DNA from: Tenacibaculum holothuriorum
Lineage (GTDB): Bacteria > Bacteroidota > Bacteroidia > Flavobacteriales > Flavobacteriaceae
DNA length: 64,000 nucleotides
Direction of reading: 5' to 3'
Assembly: GCF_002120225.1 (NCBI RefSeq)
Contig: NZ_LAPZ01000001.1
Coordinates: 186,001 to 250,000, forward strand
Numbering within the stretch: the first letter of the stretch is position 1; the number at the start of each line of letters is the position of its first letter. The position numbers and the translations under genes are program-made. Below, in pieces: positions 8,393-18,800 of this stretch. Under the pieces are notes generated by a model. That model did no database searches. It saw only the letters and a list, made by a program, of their open reading frames with translations, and was not told the origin of the DNA.

Positions 8393-10807
8393 ATGTTACA
8401 AGTTTGGTTTAAAATATTTTTTAGAAATAGTAGAAAAAACTGGTTAAATACTTTAGTAAACATTAGCGGATTAACATTAGGGCTATCAGGACTATTAATT
8501 ATTCTACTTTACTTAAAAGAAGAGCAGAGTTATAATCAATGGAATCCTAATAAAGATAATGTATATAGGGTAAATATTAAACAGCCTAGAACAGGGGAGG
8601 TATGGTTTACCTGTAACCCAGGAATGTATCTTACGTATCCTGAAAAAATACCTGAAGTTACTGAAGCTATTATGGTAAAACCATTTTACAGAAGTAGAAC
8701 AGTTCAATATAAAAATTCTTTTGAATTTAACGATAAGACGATATTTACAGAACCTCATTTTTTTGATTTTTTTCCATTTAAAATATTAGAAGGTTCAGTA
8801 GAAAAATTTAGAGAAACAAGAAATTACATCGGTTTGTCTAAAGAATATGCAGAACGTATTTTTAAAGGAGACGAAGCTGTTGGTAACATCGTTAGAATAG
8901 ATAATAAAAATTATACAGTAGCTTGTGTTTTTGAGGTTCCGAAAAACTCACATCAAGAACCAGATTTATTATTACAATTTGAAACACCTTTTGAGGTACA
9001 TTGGGGAAATCATAATAATGAGTTGTTTTGTAAAATCACAAGTGGTTCAGATTTAGCTTCTGTAAGCGAAAAAATGAAACAGATAATTGTTGATGCTGTT
9101 AAAATGTCTGCTCAAGAAGAAGGAGTAACTATTCAAGAATTTGAAGAACAGTACAAGCCACCAACAATTTTATTAGATAAGTTAGATACGATTTACTTAC
9201 ATAATTCTGCGAAAAGGGCAGGACCTAGCGGTACAGGTAATTATCAATTATTAATGATATTATTGGCTTTATCAATCTTACTAATTATTATTTCTTGTGT
9301 TAATTTTATTAATTTATCGGTAGCTTCTGCAAGCCAAAGAGCTAAAGAAGTAGGAGTAAAAAAGACCTTAGGATTATCCAAAAAACAGCTGTTATTACAA
9401 TATACTTTCGAAATTATTTTACAAAGTATAATCTCATTTGTTTTAGCCTTATTAGTGGTAGAATTATCGTTGCCTTATTTTAATGAATTTATAGGAAAAG
9501 ATATTTCAATACTTCAATTAAATTCAATAATTACATTATTTACAACAGCAATTGTTATAGCTATTGTAGTAGGTTTAATTCCAGCTTTGTATTTATCAAA
9601 TTTTAAAACTGTTGATGTTTTAAAAGGTAGTATTTCAAAAACTAAAAAAGGGAATTTAGTTAGAAACATAATGTTAGGACTTCAGTTTTTAATATCTGGC
9701 TTTTTTATAATCAGCGTATTAATTGTAGGAACTCAGGTTACTTATATGATGGAAAAAGACTTAGGTTTTGATAAAGAATATGTACTGTCTGTAGACTATT
9801 ATAATATTGATAATAAGTTTAAAAAATATGATTTAACGAAAGAAGTTTTAACAAAGAACAAGAACATTGTATCAATAACATCGAGCATGTTTGTACCAGG
9901 AGAAGGCTTTGTAAACGGAACTTCGTTAAGTCATGAAATAAATGACAAAAGATTTAATTCTGCATCTAATGTTGTTGATCATAATTATTTAGATTTTTCA
10001 AAAATTAAGTTGTTAGCAGGAAGAAATTTTTCGAAAGATTTAGCTTCAGATTCACTTAAAATAATCATCAATGAAACTGCCGCTAAAGAATTAGGAATTT
10101 TCAACAAACCACTAGGTGAAAAGTTAAACTTAGGTTGGTTAGATGATGATCAACCAGGTTTTGAAGTTATCGGAATGGTGCAAGATTATCATTTCGATGG
10201 CTTTGATACTAAAATTGCACCTATGTTTTTTGTTCTTTGGAACAGTTTAGATTTTCCAAATGGTTGGATGCCAGCAATTCAATTCAAGTTAAAATCTAAA
10301 AATATTGATGAAACAATTGCTGAAATAGAAAGCTTTTGGAAAACCAATATTGATGCTAAATATCCTTTCACATATGAATTTTTAGATAAGAAGTTTGCGA
10401 AAACCTATGAAAAATTTAAGAAGCAACAATCCATGTTTTTAATACTATCAATTATAGTGATAACCATCTCATTATTAGGACTTTTTGCTTTAGCAACGCT
10501 AACAATTCAACAGCGGCTAAAAGAAGTTGCAATTCGTAAAACATTAGGAGCGTCGATTAAAGAAATAATGTATCAATTAATAAAAAACTTTTTAAAAATT
10601 ACATTGATAGCTTCTGTAGTTTTAGTACCAATAGCGTATTACTTCATGCAAAATTGGTTAGAAAATTTTGTGTATCGTATCGAAATGCCAATAACACCAT
10701 ACATTATAACACCAATTATTTTAACCATTTTAGTGTTTGTTGTTGTGGGAATTAAAGCTTTTTATGCTACCAAAATAGATTTAATTAAATACCTAAAATT
10801 CGAATAA
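8393..10807 (+). CDS. FtsX/MacB-type ABC permease 2 of 3
   Basis: 804 residues, the same length and layout as permease 1. The first 30 residues and last 120 are very similar to it, while the periplasmic domains (about 45-240 and 450-670) differ clearly. Both FtsX signature motifs (RAKEVGVKKTLGLSK and QQRLKEVAIRKTLGAS) are conserved. The pattern suggests tandem duplication followed by divergence of the substrate-facing domains. Spacing is 2 nt on each side, so the three permeases are translationally linked. It shares the single ATPase encoded at 5243. Confidence 0.93.
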   Translation: MLQVWFKIFFRNSRKNWLNTLVNISGLTLGLSGLLIILLYLKEEQSYNQWNPNKDNVYRVNIKQPRTGEVWFTCNPGMYLTYPEKIPEVTEAIMVKPFYRSRTVQYKNSFEFNDKTIFTEPHFFDFFPFKILEGSVEKFRETRNYIGLSKEYAERIFKGDEAVGNIVRIDNKNYTVACVFEVPKNSHQEPDLLLQFETPFEVHWGNHNNELFCKITSGSDLASVSEKMKQIIVDAVKMSAQEEGVTIQEFEEQYKPPTILLDKLDTIYLHNSAKRAGPSGTGNYQLLMILLALSILLIIISCVNFINLSVASASQRAKEVGVKKTLGLSKKQLLLQYTFEIILQSIISFVLALLVVELSLPYFNEFIGKDISILQLNSIITLFTTAIVIAIVVGLIPALYLSNFKTVDVLKGSISKTKKGNLVRNIMLGLQFLISGFFIISVLIVGTQVTYMMEKDLGFDKEYVLSVDYYNIDNKFKKYDLTKEVLTKNKNIVSITSSMFVPGEGFVNGTSLSHEINDKRFNSASNVVDHNYLDFSKIKLLAGRNFSKDLASDSLKIIINETAAKELGIFNKPLGEKLNLGWLDDDQPGFEVIGMVQDYHFDGFDTKIAPMFFVLWNSLDFPNGWMPAIQFKLKSKNIDETIAEIESFWKTNIDAKYPFTYEFLDKKFAKTYEKFKKQQSMFLILSIIVITISLLGLFALATLTIQQRLKEVAIRKTLGASIKEIMYQLIKNFLKITLIASVVLVPIAYYFMQNWLENFVYRIEMPITPYIITPIILTILVFVVVGIKAFYATKIDLIKYLKFE

Positions 10808-10809
10808 TT

Positions 10810-13209
10810 ATGTTACAAGTTTGGTTCAAATTATTCTTTAGAAATAGTAAAAAGAATTGGTTGAATACTTTAATTAATATTGGCGGATTAACCCTAGGAT
10901 TAGTAGGTTTAACAATAGTATTATTGTATTATAACAAAGAAAATTCATACGATAAATGGAATCCTAATAAAGATGTGATTTATAAAGTAGCTCATTCTTG
11001 GCCAGATGGACAAATATATGATGATGCTACACATCCTGAAGGACCAAAAAGTAAAGAAATAATTCCAGAAATTACAGATTATCTTTCTATGCCTTCATGG
11101 TACAATAACGCTTTATTAAAAGCTAATAATGGTAAAACTACTTATGTAACTAAGATTGTACAAAGTACACCCAATTTTTTTGAATTCTTCCCACATGAAA
11201 TTATTGAGGGAACTAAAGACGGAATTTTAGCCTCTAAAGATCTTATTACGATTTCTTCTGGAGTTAAGAAGAAGTTATTTGGAACTAAAGATGCTTTAGG
11301 AAATACGATTTCGTATGGAAAGAAAAATTACACTATTTCTGGAGTTTTTGAAGTGAAGAAACCGTCTACAACCGAACCAGAAGTTGTCGTTTGGGGTATG
11401 GCAAATAAAAGTATGATTAAAAATTGGGATTCCTTTTCAAATTATACTTACTACAAACTTAAAGAAGGAGCAGATATAAAAGCTGTCGAAGAAAAATTAA
11501 AACAAGTATTTATTGATAATTTTCACAAAGCAAATGCAGAAAAAGAAGGGATTCCTCTAAATAGTTATTTAGAAAAAGAAGCCTCAGTTCCATTTTTAGA
11601 AAAGCTAAACGGATTTCGCCTACATTCTAAAGGAGATGTTGGCCCTCTAGAAGGTAAAGGAAATTACTTGTTATTACTAATAATGATGGGGCTTTCTGTA
11701 TTTATCATTATTATCTCAAGTATTAATTTCATTAACCTTTCTATAGCATCTGCTAGTTTAAGAGGTAAGGAGGTAGGTATTAAAAAAACACTTGGTATTT
11801 CTACACTTAACTTTAATTTACAATATGTTTTAGAAATTATTATTCAAGGTTTTGTAGCTTTATTACTAGCGCTATTAATTACTGAGCTTATTCTTCCAAA
11901 TTTTAATGATTATTTTAAAACAGAGTTAAGTCTTAGAAATGTTAAGCTAATTGGTCAAATAAGTGTTTTAACATTGATAATTTCTTCTTTTATAGGAGTT
12001 TTATATGCACTGTATTTACACAAATTTAAAACGATTGAAGTTTTAAAAGGAAACTTTTCGAGAAGTAAAAACATGGTGTTATTAAGAAATTTAATGCTAG
12101 GGCTACAGTTTATAATTTCTGGATTCTTTTTAGTAGGAGGTTTGGTAGTATATAACCAAGTGAGTTATATGAGTTCTAAAGATTTAGGATTTTCTGGAGA
12201 CCAAATTTTAGTAGTGAATTTTGCAAATGGATCTCGTAAATGGGAACGATACGAGTTGGTAAAAAAAGTGTTTAGAAATAACCCGAATATTTTATCAGTA
12301 TCAACAAGTATGGTATCACCAGGAGCTGATAATGATTTTTCAATTGGAGTGTCATATAAGGATAAAGATTTAGATACTAAGTTTATTCCTGTTGATTATA
12401 ATCATTTAGAAATGATTAAAGCAGAAATGAAACATGGACGTAGTTTTTCAGAAAAATTTGCATCAGATAGTATCAGCGGTGTTATTTTAAATGAAACAGC
12501 AGTAAAACTGTTAGGAATCGAAAAACCTGTTGGTAAAAAAGTTGGAGCTTTTGATAAAATTTGTACTATTATTGGTGTTGTAAAAGATTATCATTTAGAT
12601 GGTTTTGATAAAAAAATAAGACCCGTTGCATATATGCATTTTAAATCACTTCCTTGGTTAAAGTACAATTCAAACTCGGTACATTTTAAGATTAAAGAAG
12701 GTAGAGAAGAAAAAGCGATTGCTCAAATAGAAAATTTTTGGAGAACTGAAGTTGAACCAGGATATCCGTTAACATACTCCTTCGTAAATAAAGCTTTTGA
12801 AAAAACGTATGAAAAATACAGACAGCAACAAACCTTGTTCGGAGTTTTAACTTTTGTAGTAATTATAGTAGCATTATTAGGGCTTTTTGCATTAGCGAGC
12901 TTAACAATTCAACAACGATTAAAAGAAGTTGCTATTCGTAAAACATTGGGTGCATCTGTAAAGGAAATCATGTACCAACTTATTATAAGTTTTGTAAAAA
13001 ATGTATTAATAGCTTCGGTATTTTTAATTCCAGTTGCCTATTATTTAATGCAAAATTGGTTAAATAACTTTGCGTATCGTATCGATATGCCAATTCTACC
13101 ATATATTATTTCACCAATAATTTTAATTCTCTTGGTAATCACGGTTGTAGGAATAAAAGCTTATAATGCTACCAAAGTAGATTTAATTAAATATTTAAAA
13201 TTCGAATAA
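10810..13209 (+). CDS. FtsX/MacB-type ABC permease 3 of 3
   Basis: 799 residues, the most divergent of the three: the first FtsX motif reads RGKEVGIKKTLGIST rather than RAKEVGVKKTLGLSK. The C-terminal module keeps QQRLKEVAIRKTLGAS and the tail VDLIKYLKFE. The periplasmic domains are again distinct. Membrane layout matches the other two. The following GIN-domain gene starts 1 nt after its stop, so it belongs to the same transcript. Confidence 0.93.
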   Translation: MLQVWFKLFFRNSKKNWLNTLINIGGLTLGLVGLTIVLLYYNKENSYDKWNPNKDVIYKVAHSWPDGQIYDDATHPEGPKSKEIIPEITDYLSMPSWYNNALLKANNGKTTYVTKIVQSTPNFFEFFPHEIIEGTKDGILASKDLITISSGVKKKLFGTKDALGNTISYGKKNYTISGVFEVKKPSTTEPEVVVWGMANKSMIKNWDSFSNYTYYKLKEGADIKAVEEKLKQVFIDNFHKANAEKEGIPLNSYLEKEASVPFLEKLNGFRLHSKGDVGPLEGKGNYLLLLIMMGLSVFIIIISSINFINLSIASASLRGKEVGIKKTLGISTLNFNLQYVLEIIIQGFVALLLALLITELILPNFNDYFKTELSLRNVKLIGQISVLTLIISSFIGVLYALYLHKFKTIEVLKGNFSRSKNMVLLRNLMLGLQFIISGFFLVGGLVVYNQVSYMSSKDLGFSGDQILVVNFANGSRKWERYELVKKVFRNNPNILSVSTSMVSPGADNDFSIGVSYKDKDLDTKFIPVDYNHLEMIKAEMKHGRSFSEKFASDSISGVILNETAVKLLGIEKPVGKKVGAFDKICTIIGVVKDYHLDGFDKKIRPVAYMHFKSLPWLKYNSNSVHFKIKEGREEKAIAQIENFWRTEVEPGYPLTYSFVNKAFEKTYEKYRQQQTLFGVLTFVVIIVALLGLFALASLTIQQRLKEVAIRKTLGASVKEIMYQLIISFVKNVLIASVFLIPVAYYLMQNWLNNFAYRIDMPILPYIISPIILILLVITVVGIKAYNATKVDLIKYLKFE

Positions 13210-13210
13210 C

Positions 13211-13942
13211 ATGAAAAATAAACATCTTTATACAGTCATTTTTACTTTTATGTCATTATGCTTAATGGCACAAAGCAAAAAGTTTACAGTTAAAAGCTTT
13301 AAAAAGATAATTATTAGTCCGCATATAGAAGTAGAGTTTAAAAAAGGAGACAACGAATTAGTAGAGATTATTGAAAATCATTCAGGTTTAAATATTGATG
13401 TAAAGGGGAAAACTTTACACTTATATTTAAATGATGCTAAGATTAGTTCTCCAACAAAAAAAATAAAAGTTAATGGGCATACTCAAAAAGTACCGATTTA
13501 CAAAGAAACGTTGGTTAAAGCTATTATAACTTATAAAAACGTAGAGACTTTTGCATTAAGAGGAGAACAAGATTTTCTTTTCAAAAGTCCAATTGTTCAA
13601 GATAAATTAACCTTAAATATTTATGGAGAACCTGACGTTACTCTTGAAAATATTGAATTAAAAAAAATGAAAACTACTTTGTACGGAGCAGGGAAATTTT
13701 CTATTGCTAAAGGAAAAGTTGATGAACAAAAGTATACAGTTTATGGTGAAGCTCGTATAAAAGTATCAGAAGTAAAAAGTAATCAAACAAAAGTACTTGC
13801 CTATGGTGATGCTAATGTAAAAGTAAATGTTTCTGAAAGGTTAAAAGTAACTTCATACGGTGAAGCTAAAGTGTATTATAAAGGATCTCCTAAAATATCT
13901 AAAGGAATTATTATTGGAAGTACTATTATAGAAGCTTTATAA
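13211..13942 (+). CDS. Secreted GIN-domain (DUF2807-type) protein
   Basis: 243 residues. Signal peptide with likely cleavage after about residue 20 (SLCLMAQ). The mature part has the repetitive beta-helix pattern of head GIN-domain proteins: a start FKKIIISPHIEVEFKKGD, then repeated short strands with the motif YGEA/YGDA (TTLYGAGKFSIAKG, TVYGEARIKV, KVLAYGDANV, TSYGEAKVYY). Its function is unknown in general; related proteins often sit beside envelope regulators and transporters in Bacteroidetes. Last gene of the sigma-54-type efflux operon and followed by a strong terminator. Confidence 0.85.
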   Translation: MKNKHLYTVIFTFMSLCLMAQSKKFTVKSFKKIIISPHIEVEFKKGDNELVEIIENHSGLNIDVKGKTLHLYLNDAKISSPTKKIKVNGHTQKVPIYKETLVKAIITYKNVETFALRGEQDFLFKSPIVQDKLTLNIYGEPDVTLENIELKKMKTTLYGAGKFSIAKGKVDEQKYTVYGEARIKVSEVKSNQTKVLAYGDANVKVNVSERLKVTSYGEAKVYYKGSPKISKGIIIGSTIIEAL

Positions 13943-13945
13943 AAA

Positions 13946-13980
13946 GAAAAAGGAGTTCAAAATTTTGAACTCCTTTTTTT
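13946..13980. terminator. Bidirectional rho-independent terminator
   Basis: Perfect 12-bp inverted repeat AGGAGTTCAAAA/TTTTGAACTCCT (13951-13974) followed by a T-run on the plus strand and preceded by an A-run, so it can end both the efflux operon and the convergent beta-helix gene. Confidence 0.9.
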
Positions 13981-15718
13981 AATTATATGTTATAAATTTT
14001 AAAGATTTATAACCATCAATTTTAAGTAGATATATTGAGGTAGGAAAATGATGAGTTGAAATTAACTCATTAGTAATTTTACCTTTTAATATTTGTTTTC
14101 CTTGTAAATTGTATATAAAATAATTTTTTCCAAATAACTTATCGGTATAATTGATTTTAATTATTGAGTTTTCATAGTAAACAAAAAAATCATTAGGAAG
14201 ATTTAAATCACTTGAAGATAATGTTGAAGAACTTTCTACTGCACCAATATCAACACCAGATCCCGAAAGTCTTGACTTCCCGTAAACGTCTTTATCATTT
14301 GTACTCCAAGAATTATTTCCATTTGGTAGGTTTAAAAATTGATTATAAGAATTGTTTAATCCAGAACTGTTATTTTGTAAAGCAAAGTTTTCATTACCTT
14401 CAGAAATGCTTTCAAATTTAGGGTCTAAATCTAAATTATTATTTTCATCTGCTCCAAAGTCAGTATTCCAATTTGAGCTACCACCAGATCCTTCTAAGAT
14501 TGAATTTTTAACATGGATGTTAGAGCGTTTAAAATGTTCATAATAAAAGTTAGGCTTAGAAGGTGCAGTGTTACCCCATACAATGGTATTATACATTTTG
14601 GCATTCATATTATCGGGGCTTATTTTACAATAGTAAGCTCCGCCCTCCTTATTAGCTCTATTTCCATAAACAGTACAATTTATTGCGTTTGTATATGAAT
14701 TACTAGATGTAAAAACTGCTCCTCCAAAATCTGCTGAATTTTTATAAATTAATGTATTGTACATCGTTGTAGAGGAAAAATTAGCATTGTATATAGCACC
14801 GCCAGCACTAGACATAGTGTTGTTATGTATTTTAACATTTAATAGTGTTACTCTAGCTCCACTTCTTGTATAAAAAGCTCCTCCAGAAGCACCAGAATTA
14901 TTATAAAAATTACAGTTAGTCGCTTTTACAACTGAATAATTAACAGTCATAATAACTCCTCCTTGAAACCTGTTTTGGTAGAACTCTGAATTAGTTATTG
15001 TTATTAATGATTTATCAGTAGAATACATTCCAGCTCCATATGAAGCAAAATTATGTCTCATTATAGAATTGTCTATTTTAATAAAACAATCACCTTTATT
15101 AAACATTGCTCCACCTATACTAGCTGAGTTATTGATAAATTGTAAATTTTTAAGAGTTATGTTTGAGGAAATATTGTACATTCCAGCTCCATTCTTGGTT
15201 CTTAATGTATGACCATCAAAAGTATAGCTTTTATCTACATTAGCATTTCCATTTATAATTCTGAAGCCATCTAAAACAGCTGAATTACTTAAGTTGTGTG
15301 TAAAAACAACTGAATAAGCATTTTCATCTCGTCCAAAATCATTTATACCATTTCCATCAGTATCAGTATCATTATCATTAAAATCACCTGATAGAATTGT
15401 AGGGTTAGTTTCAATATTTCTTTGAGATAAAGAAGTTTCTGTACCATTAAAACCACCGTAAATTTTTATGTTTTTATTTATGAAAAAAGTTTTAGATCTT
15501 TCATCATTTGATAATATTAGATGTGAAGGGTGGTAAGTTGCTGATTTAACATATAGTATGTCATTTTCATTTATAGAATTAATTGCAATTTGTAAATCTA
15601 TAAAAGCATTTTCCCAAGAGGTTCCAGAGTTGTCTCCAGTAGCATCAGGATTAACGTAATAAATAGTAGAAAAAGATTTTATAGCAATTAAAAAGAAAAT
15701 AAAAGTAATTTTTTTCAT
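13979..15718 (-). CDS. Secreted right-handed beta-helix protein with T9SS tail
   Basis: About 579 residues from the ATG at 15718, chosen because it begins a good signal peptide (MKKITFIFFLIAIKSFS); a longer frame to 15823 would run through the purL terminator. The mature protein opens with YYVNPDATGDNSGTSWENAF, the start typical of polymorphic-outer-membrane/pectate-lyase-like beta-helices. Parallel beta-helix repeats follow with many Asn and Gly turns (for example NNSASIGGAMFN, HNNTMSSAGGAIYN), then DIGAVE, the usual end of such modules. The C-terminal ~75 residues resemble a type IX secretion sorting domain. Likely a cell-surface or secreted adhesin or carbohydrate-active protein. No catalytic motif recognised. 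Confidence 0.85.
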   Translation of the reverse strand: MKKITFIFFLIAIKSFSTIYYVNPDATGDNSGTSWENAFIDLQIAINSINENDILYVKSATYHPSHLILSNDERSKTFFINKNIKIYGGFNGTETSLSQRNIETNPTILSGDFNDNDTDTDGNGINDFGRDENAYSVVFTHNLSNSAVLDGFRIINGNANVDKSYTFDGHTLRTKNGAGMYNISSNITLKNLQFINNSASIGGAMFNKGDCFIKIDNSIMRHNFASYGAGMYSTDKSLITITNSEFYQNRFQGGVIMTVNYSVVKATNCNFYNNSGASGGAFYTRSGARVTLLNVKIHNNTMSSAGGAIYNANFSSTTMYNTLIYKNSADFGGAVFTSSNSYTNAINCTVYGNRANKEGGAYYCKISPDNMNAKMYNTIVWGNTAPSKPNFYYEHFKRSNIHVKNSILEGSGGSSNWNTDFGADENNNLDLDPKFESISEGNENFALQNNSSGLNNSYNQFLNLPNGNNSWSTNDKDVYGKSRLSGSGVDIGAVESSSTLSSSDLNLPNDFFVYYENSIIKINYTDKLFGKNYFIYNLQGKQILKGKITNELISTHHFPTSIYLLKIDGYKSLKFITYN

Positions 15719-15751
15719 GTAGTTTTTTAAACAAATATAATAAGTCAAGTA

Positions 15752-15800
15752 AATAAAAAAAAGAAAAACCCAAATCAAATCATGACTTGGGTTTTTCTTT
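15752..15800 (-). terminator. purL terminator
   Basis: On the minus strand an inverted repeat AAGAAAAACCCAA/TTTGGGTTTTTCTT with a short loop, then a T-rich run, starting just after the purL stop at 15802. Confidence 0.85.
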
Positions 15801-15801
15801 T

Positions 15802-18800
15802 TTAGACTTTCTTTTCTATCCATTTACGGGCATTAACAAAAGCTTCTAACCAAGGAGAAACTTCATCTTTTCTACCATCTGGGTAATTTGCCCAGTTCCA
15901 TTGGAAAGTAGAGCGCTCAATATGAGGCATAGTTACTAAATGACGTCCAGTGTTATCACACATCATTGCTGTATTATAATCAGAACCATTCGGGTTGTTA
16001 GGATACCCTTCATAACCATATTTAGCAACAATATTATAGTTTTCTTCTGCTTCTGGTAAATTAAATTTTCCTTCACCATGAGAAATCCAAACACCTAATT
16101 CCGTTCCAGCTAAAGTAGATAGCATAACAGAATTGTTTTCTTGTATTTTTACTGAAGTAAATGAACTTTCGTGCTTTTTAGAATCATTATGAGTCATTTT
16201 ACCATGAACTTTATGCTCTGGATTAATTAGCTCTAATTCCATCCATAATTGACATCCGTTACAAATACCAACAGATAAGGTGTCTTCTCTTTTAAAGAAG
16301 TTCTTTAAAGCTGTATTGGCTTTTTCATTATATAAAAATGCTCCAGCCCATCCTTTTGCTGAACCTAAAACGTCTGAGTTCGAGAATCCTCCTACAGCAC
16401 CAATAAATTGAATGTCTTCTAAAGTTTCTCTACCAGAAATTAAATCCGTCATATGCACATCTTTTACATCAAAACCAGCTAAATACATGGCATTTGCCAT
16501 TTCTCTTTCAGAGTTAGAACCTTTTTCTCTAATAATTGCTGCTTTTGGACGAGCTCCTTTCGCTATACCAACAACGTCGGCTAATTTCCCTGTGAAATGA
16601 GTAGGGAAAGTGTATTTTAATGGTTGGTTTTTATAGTTGTCAAAACGATCTTTTGCTAATCCGTTAGCTGTTTGTTTATCATCTAATAAATACGAAGTTT
16701 TATACCAAGTATCTCTTAATTCAGAAACAGATAAAGCAAAAGCATCATCGTTGTTTTTAATATTTAATCGGTCAGATTCAGTAACCATACCAATTTTAAA
16801 GAACTCAATATTATTGGTATTAAATACTGTTTCAACAGAATCATCTATAGTTTGGAATACAATTCCTGAGTTTTCTGAGAATAATAATTTTATACTATCA
16901 TTCTCGTTGATTTGAGATAAATCAATATTTGCTCCAACATTTACATCAGCAAAACATAATTCTAATAAAGTGGTAATCAAACCTCCAGACGCAACATCGT
17001 GACCAGCAACGATTTTCTCTTCTTTAATTAAATCTTGCATTACATTAAATGTAGATTTAAAGAAATCGTTGTTGACAATAGTAGGAGTGGAGTTTCCTAT
17101 TTTATTTAGGATTTGAGCAAAAGAACTTCCTCCTAACTTAAACTCATCTTGCGATAAATTGATATAGTAAATACTTCCTTTGTTAGGTTTTAAAACTGGT
17201 TCTATTACTATAGATATATCATTACAATTTGCTGCTGCTGAAATAACTACTGTACCAGGAGAAATTACTTCTTCATTTGGATACTTTTGTTTCATTGATA
17301 AGGAGTCTTTTCCTGTTGGAACATTGATCCCTAAATCAATAGCAAAGTCAGATATAGCTTTTACCGCTTTGTATAAACGTGCATCTTCACCTTCATTTTT
17401 ACAAGGCCACATCCAGTTTGCAGATAATGAAACTGATTGCAATCCTTCTCTTAATGGTGCCCATACGATATTAGATAATGCTTCAGCAATAGAATTTTTA
17501 CTTCCTGCTTCTGGAGCAATTAAACCAGAAATAGGAGAGTGCCCAATTGTAGTAGCAATACCTTCTTTTCCTTTATAATCTAAGGCCATTACCCCCACAT
17601 TATTTAAAGGAATTTGTAAAGAACCAACACATTGTTGTTTTGCTACTTTACCACCAACACATCTATCAACTTTATTTGTTAACCAGTCTTTACAAGCAAC
17701 AGCTTCTAGTTGAAGTACTTGCGCTAAATAGTTTGTAAAGTTTTCTTTGTTATAGGTAGGTTCTGCATAGTTTCTTTGAACCGTTTTATCGGTCATAATC
17801 GTTTTAGGAGAGCTTCCAAACATATCTTCTAAAGCTAAATCCATTGGTTTATTACCATTGGTTTTAGATTCAAAAGTAAATCTATGATCTCCAGTAACAT
17901 CTCCAACAGTATACATTGGAGAACGCTCACGTTCTGCAATTCTGTTTAGTGTTTCAATATGTTTTTCCGCAATTACCAATCCCATTCTCTCTTGAGATTC
18001 ATTTCCAATAATTTCTTTATCAGAAAGGGTAGGGTCTCCTACAGGAAGCTTGTCTAAATCAATATTACCTCCAGTATCTTCTACTAATTCAGATAAACAG
18101 TTTAAATGTCCACCTGCACCATGATCATGAATAGAAACGATAAAGTTTTCTTCACTTTCTACCATTCCACGAACGGCATTTGCAGCACGCTTTTGCATTT
18201 CTGGATTAGAACGTTGAACGGCGTTTAACTCAATACCTGTAGAGAATTCACCAGTATCGGCAGAAGATACTGCAGCACCTCCCATACCAATTCGATAATT
18301 TTCACCTCCAAGAATTACTATTTTATCTCCTTCTTTTGGAGTGTCTTTTAAAGCCTGTTCTTTTTTACCATATCCAATACCTCCAGCTTGCATAATTACC
18401 TTATCAAACCCTAACTTTCTAGCTTCTTCTTCGTGTTCGAAAGTTAATACAGATCCACAAATTAAAGGTTGTCCGAACTTATTACCAAAATCAGAAGCAC
18501 CATTAGATGCTTTGATTAAAATATTCATTGGAGTTTGGTATAACCACTTACGTTCGTCCATTGCTTGTTCCCAAGGACGATTTTCTTCTAAGCGAGAGTA
18601 CGAAGTCATATATACAGCAGTTCCTGCTAATGGTAATGAACCTTTTCCTCCTGCAAGTCTATCGCGAATTTCACCTCCCGATCCGGTAGCAGCACCGTTA
18701 AAAGGCTCTACGGTGGTTGGGAAATTATGAGTTTCTGCTTTTAATGAAATTACAGATTCAAACTCTTTCGTTTCATAATAATCAGAGACATCAGCACGCT

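Noticed and set aside
16412-18730. Plus-strand frames of 60-132 codons opposite purL
   Set aside because: Antisense shadows of a complete, conserved PurL; no starts, motifs or spacing of their own.
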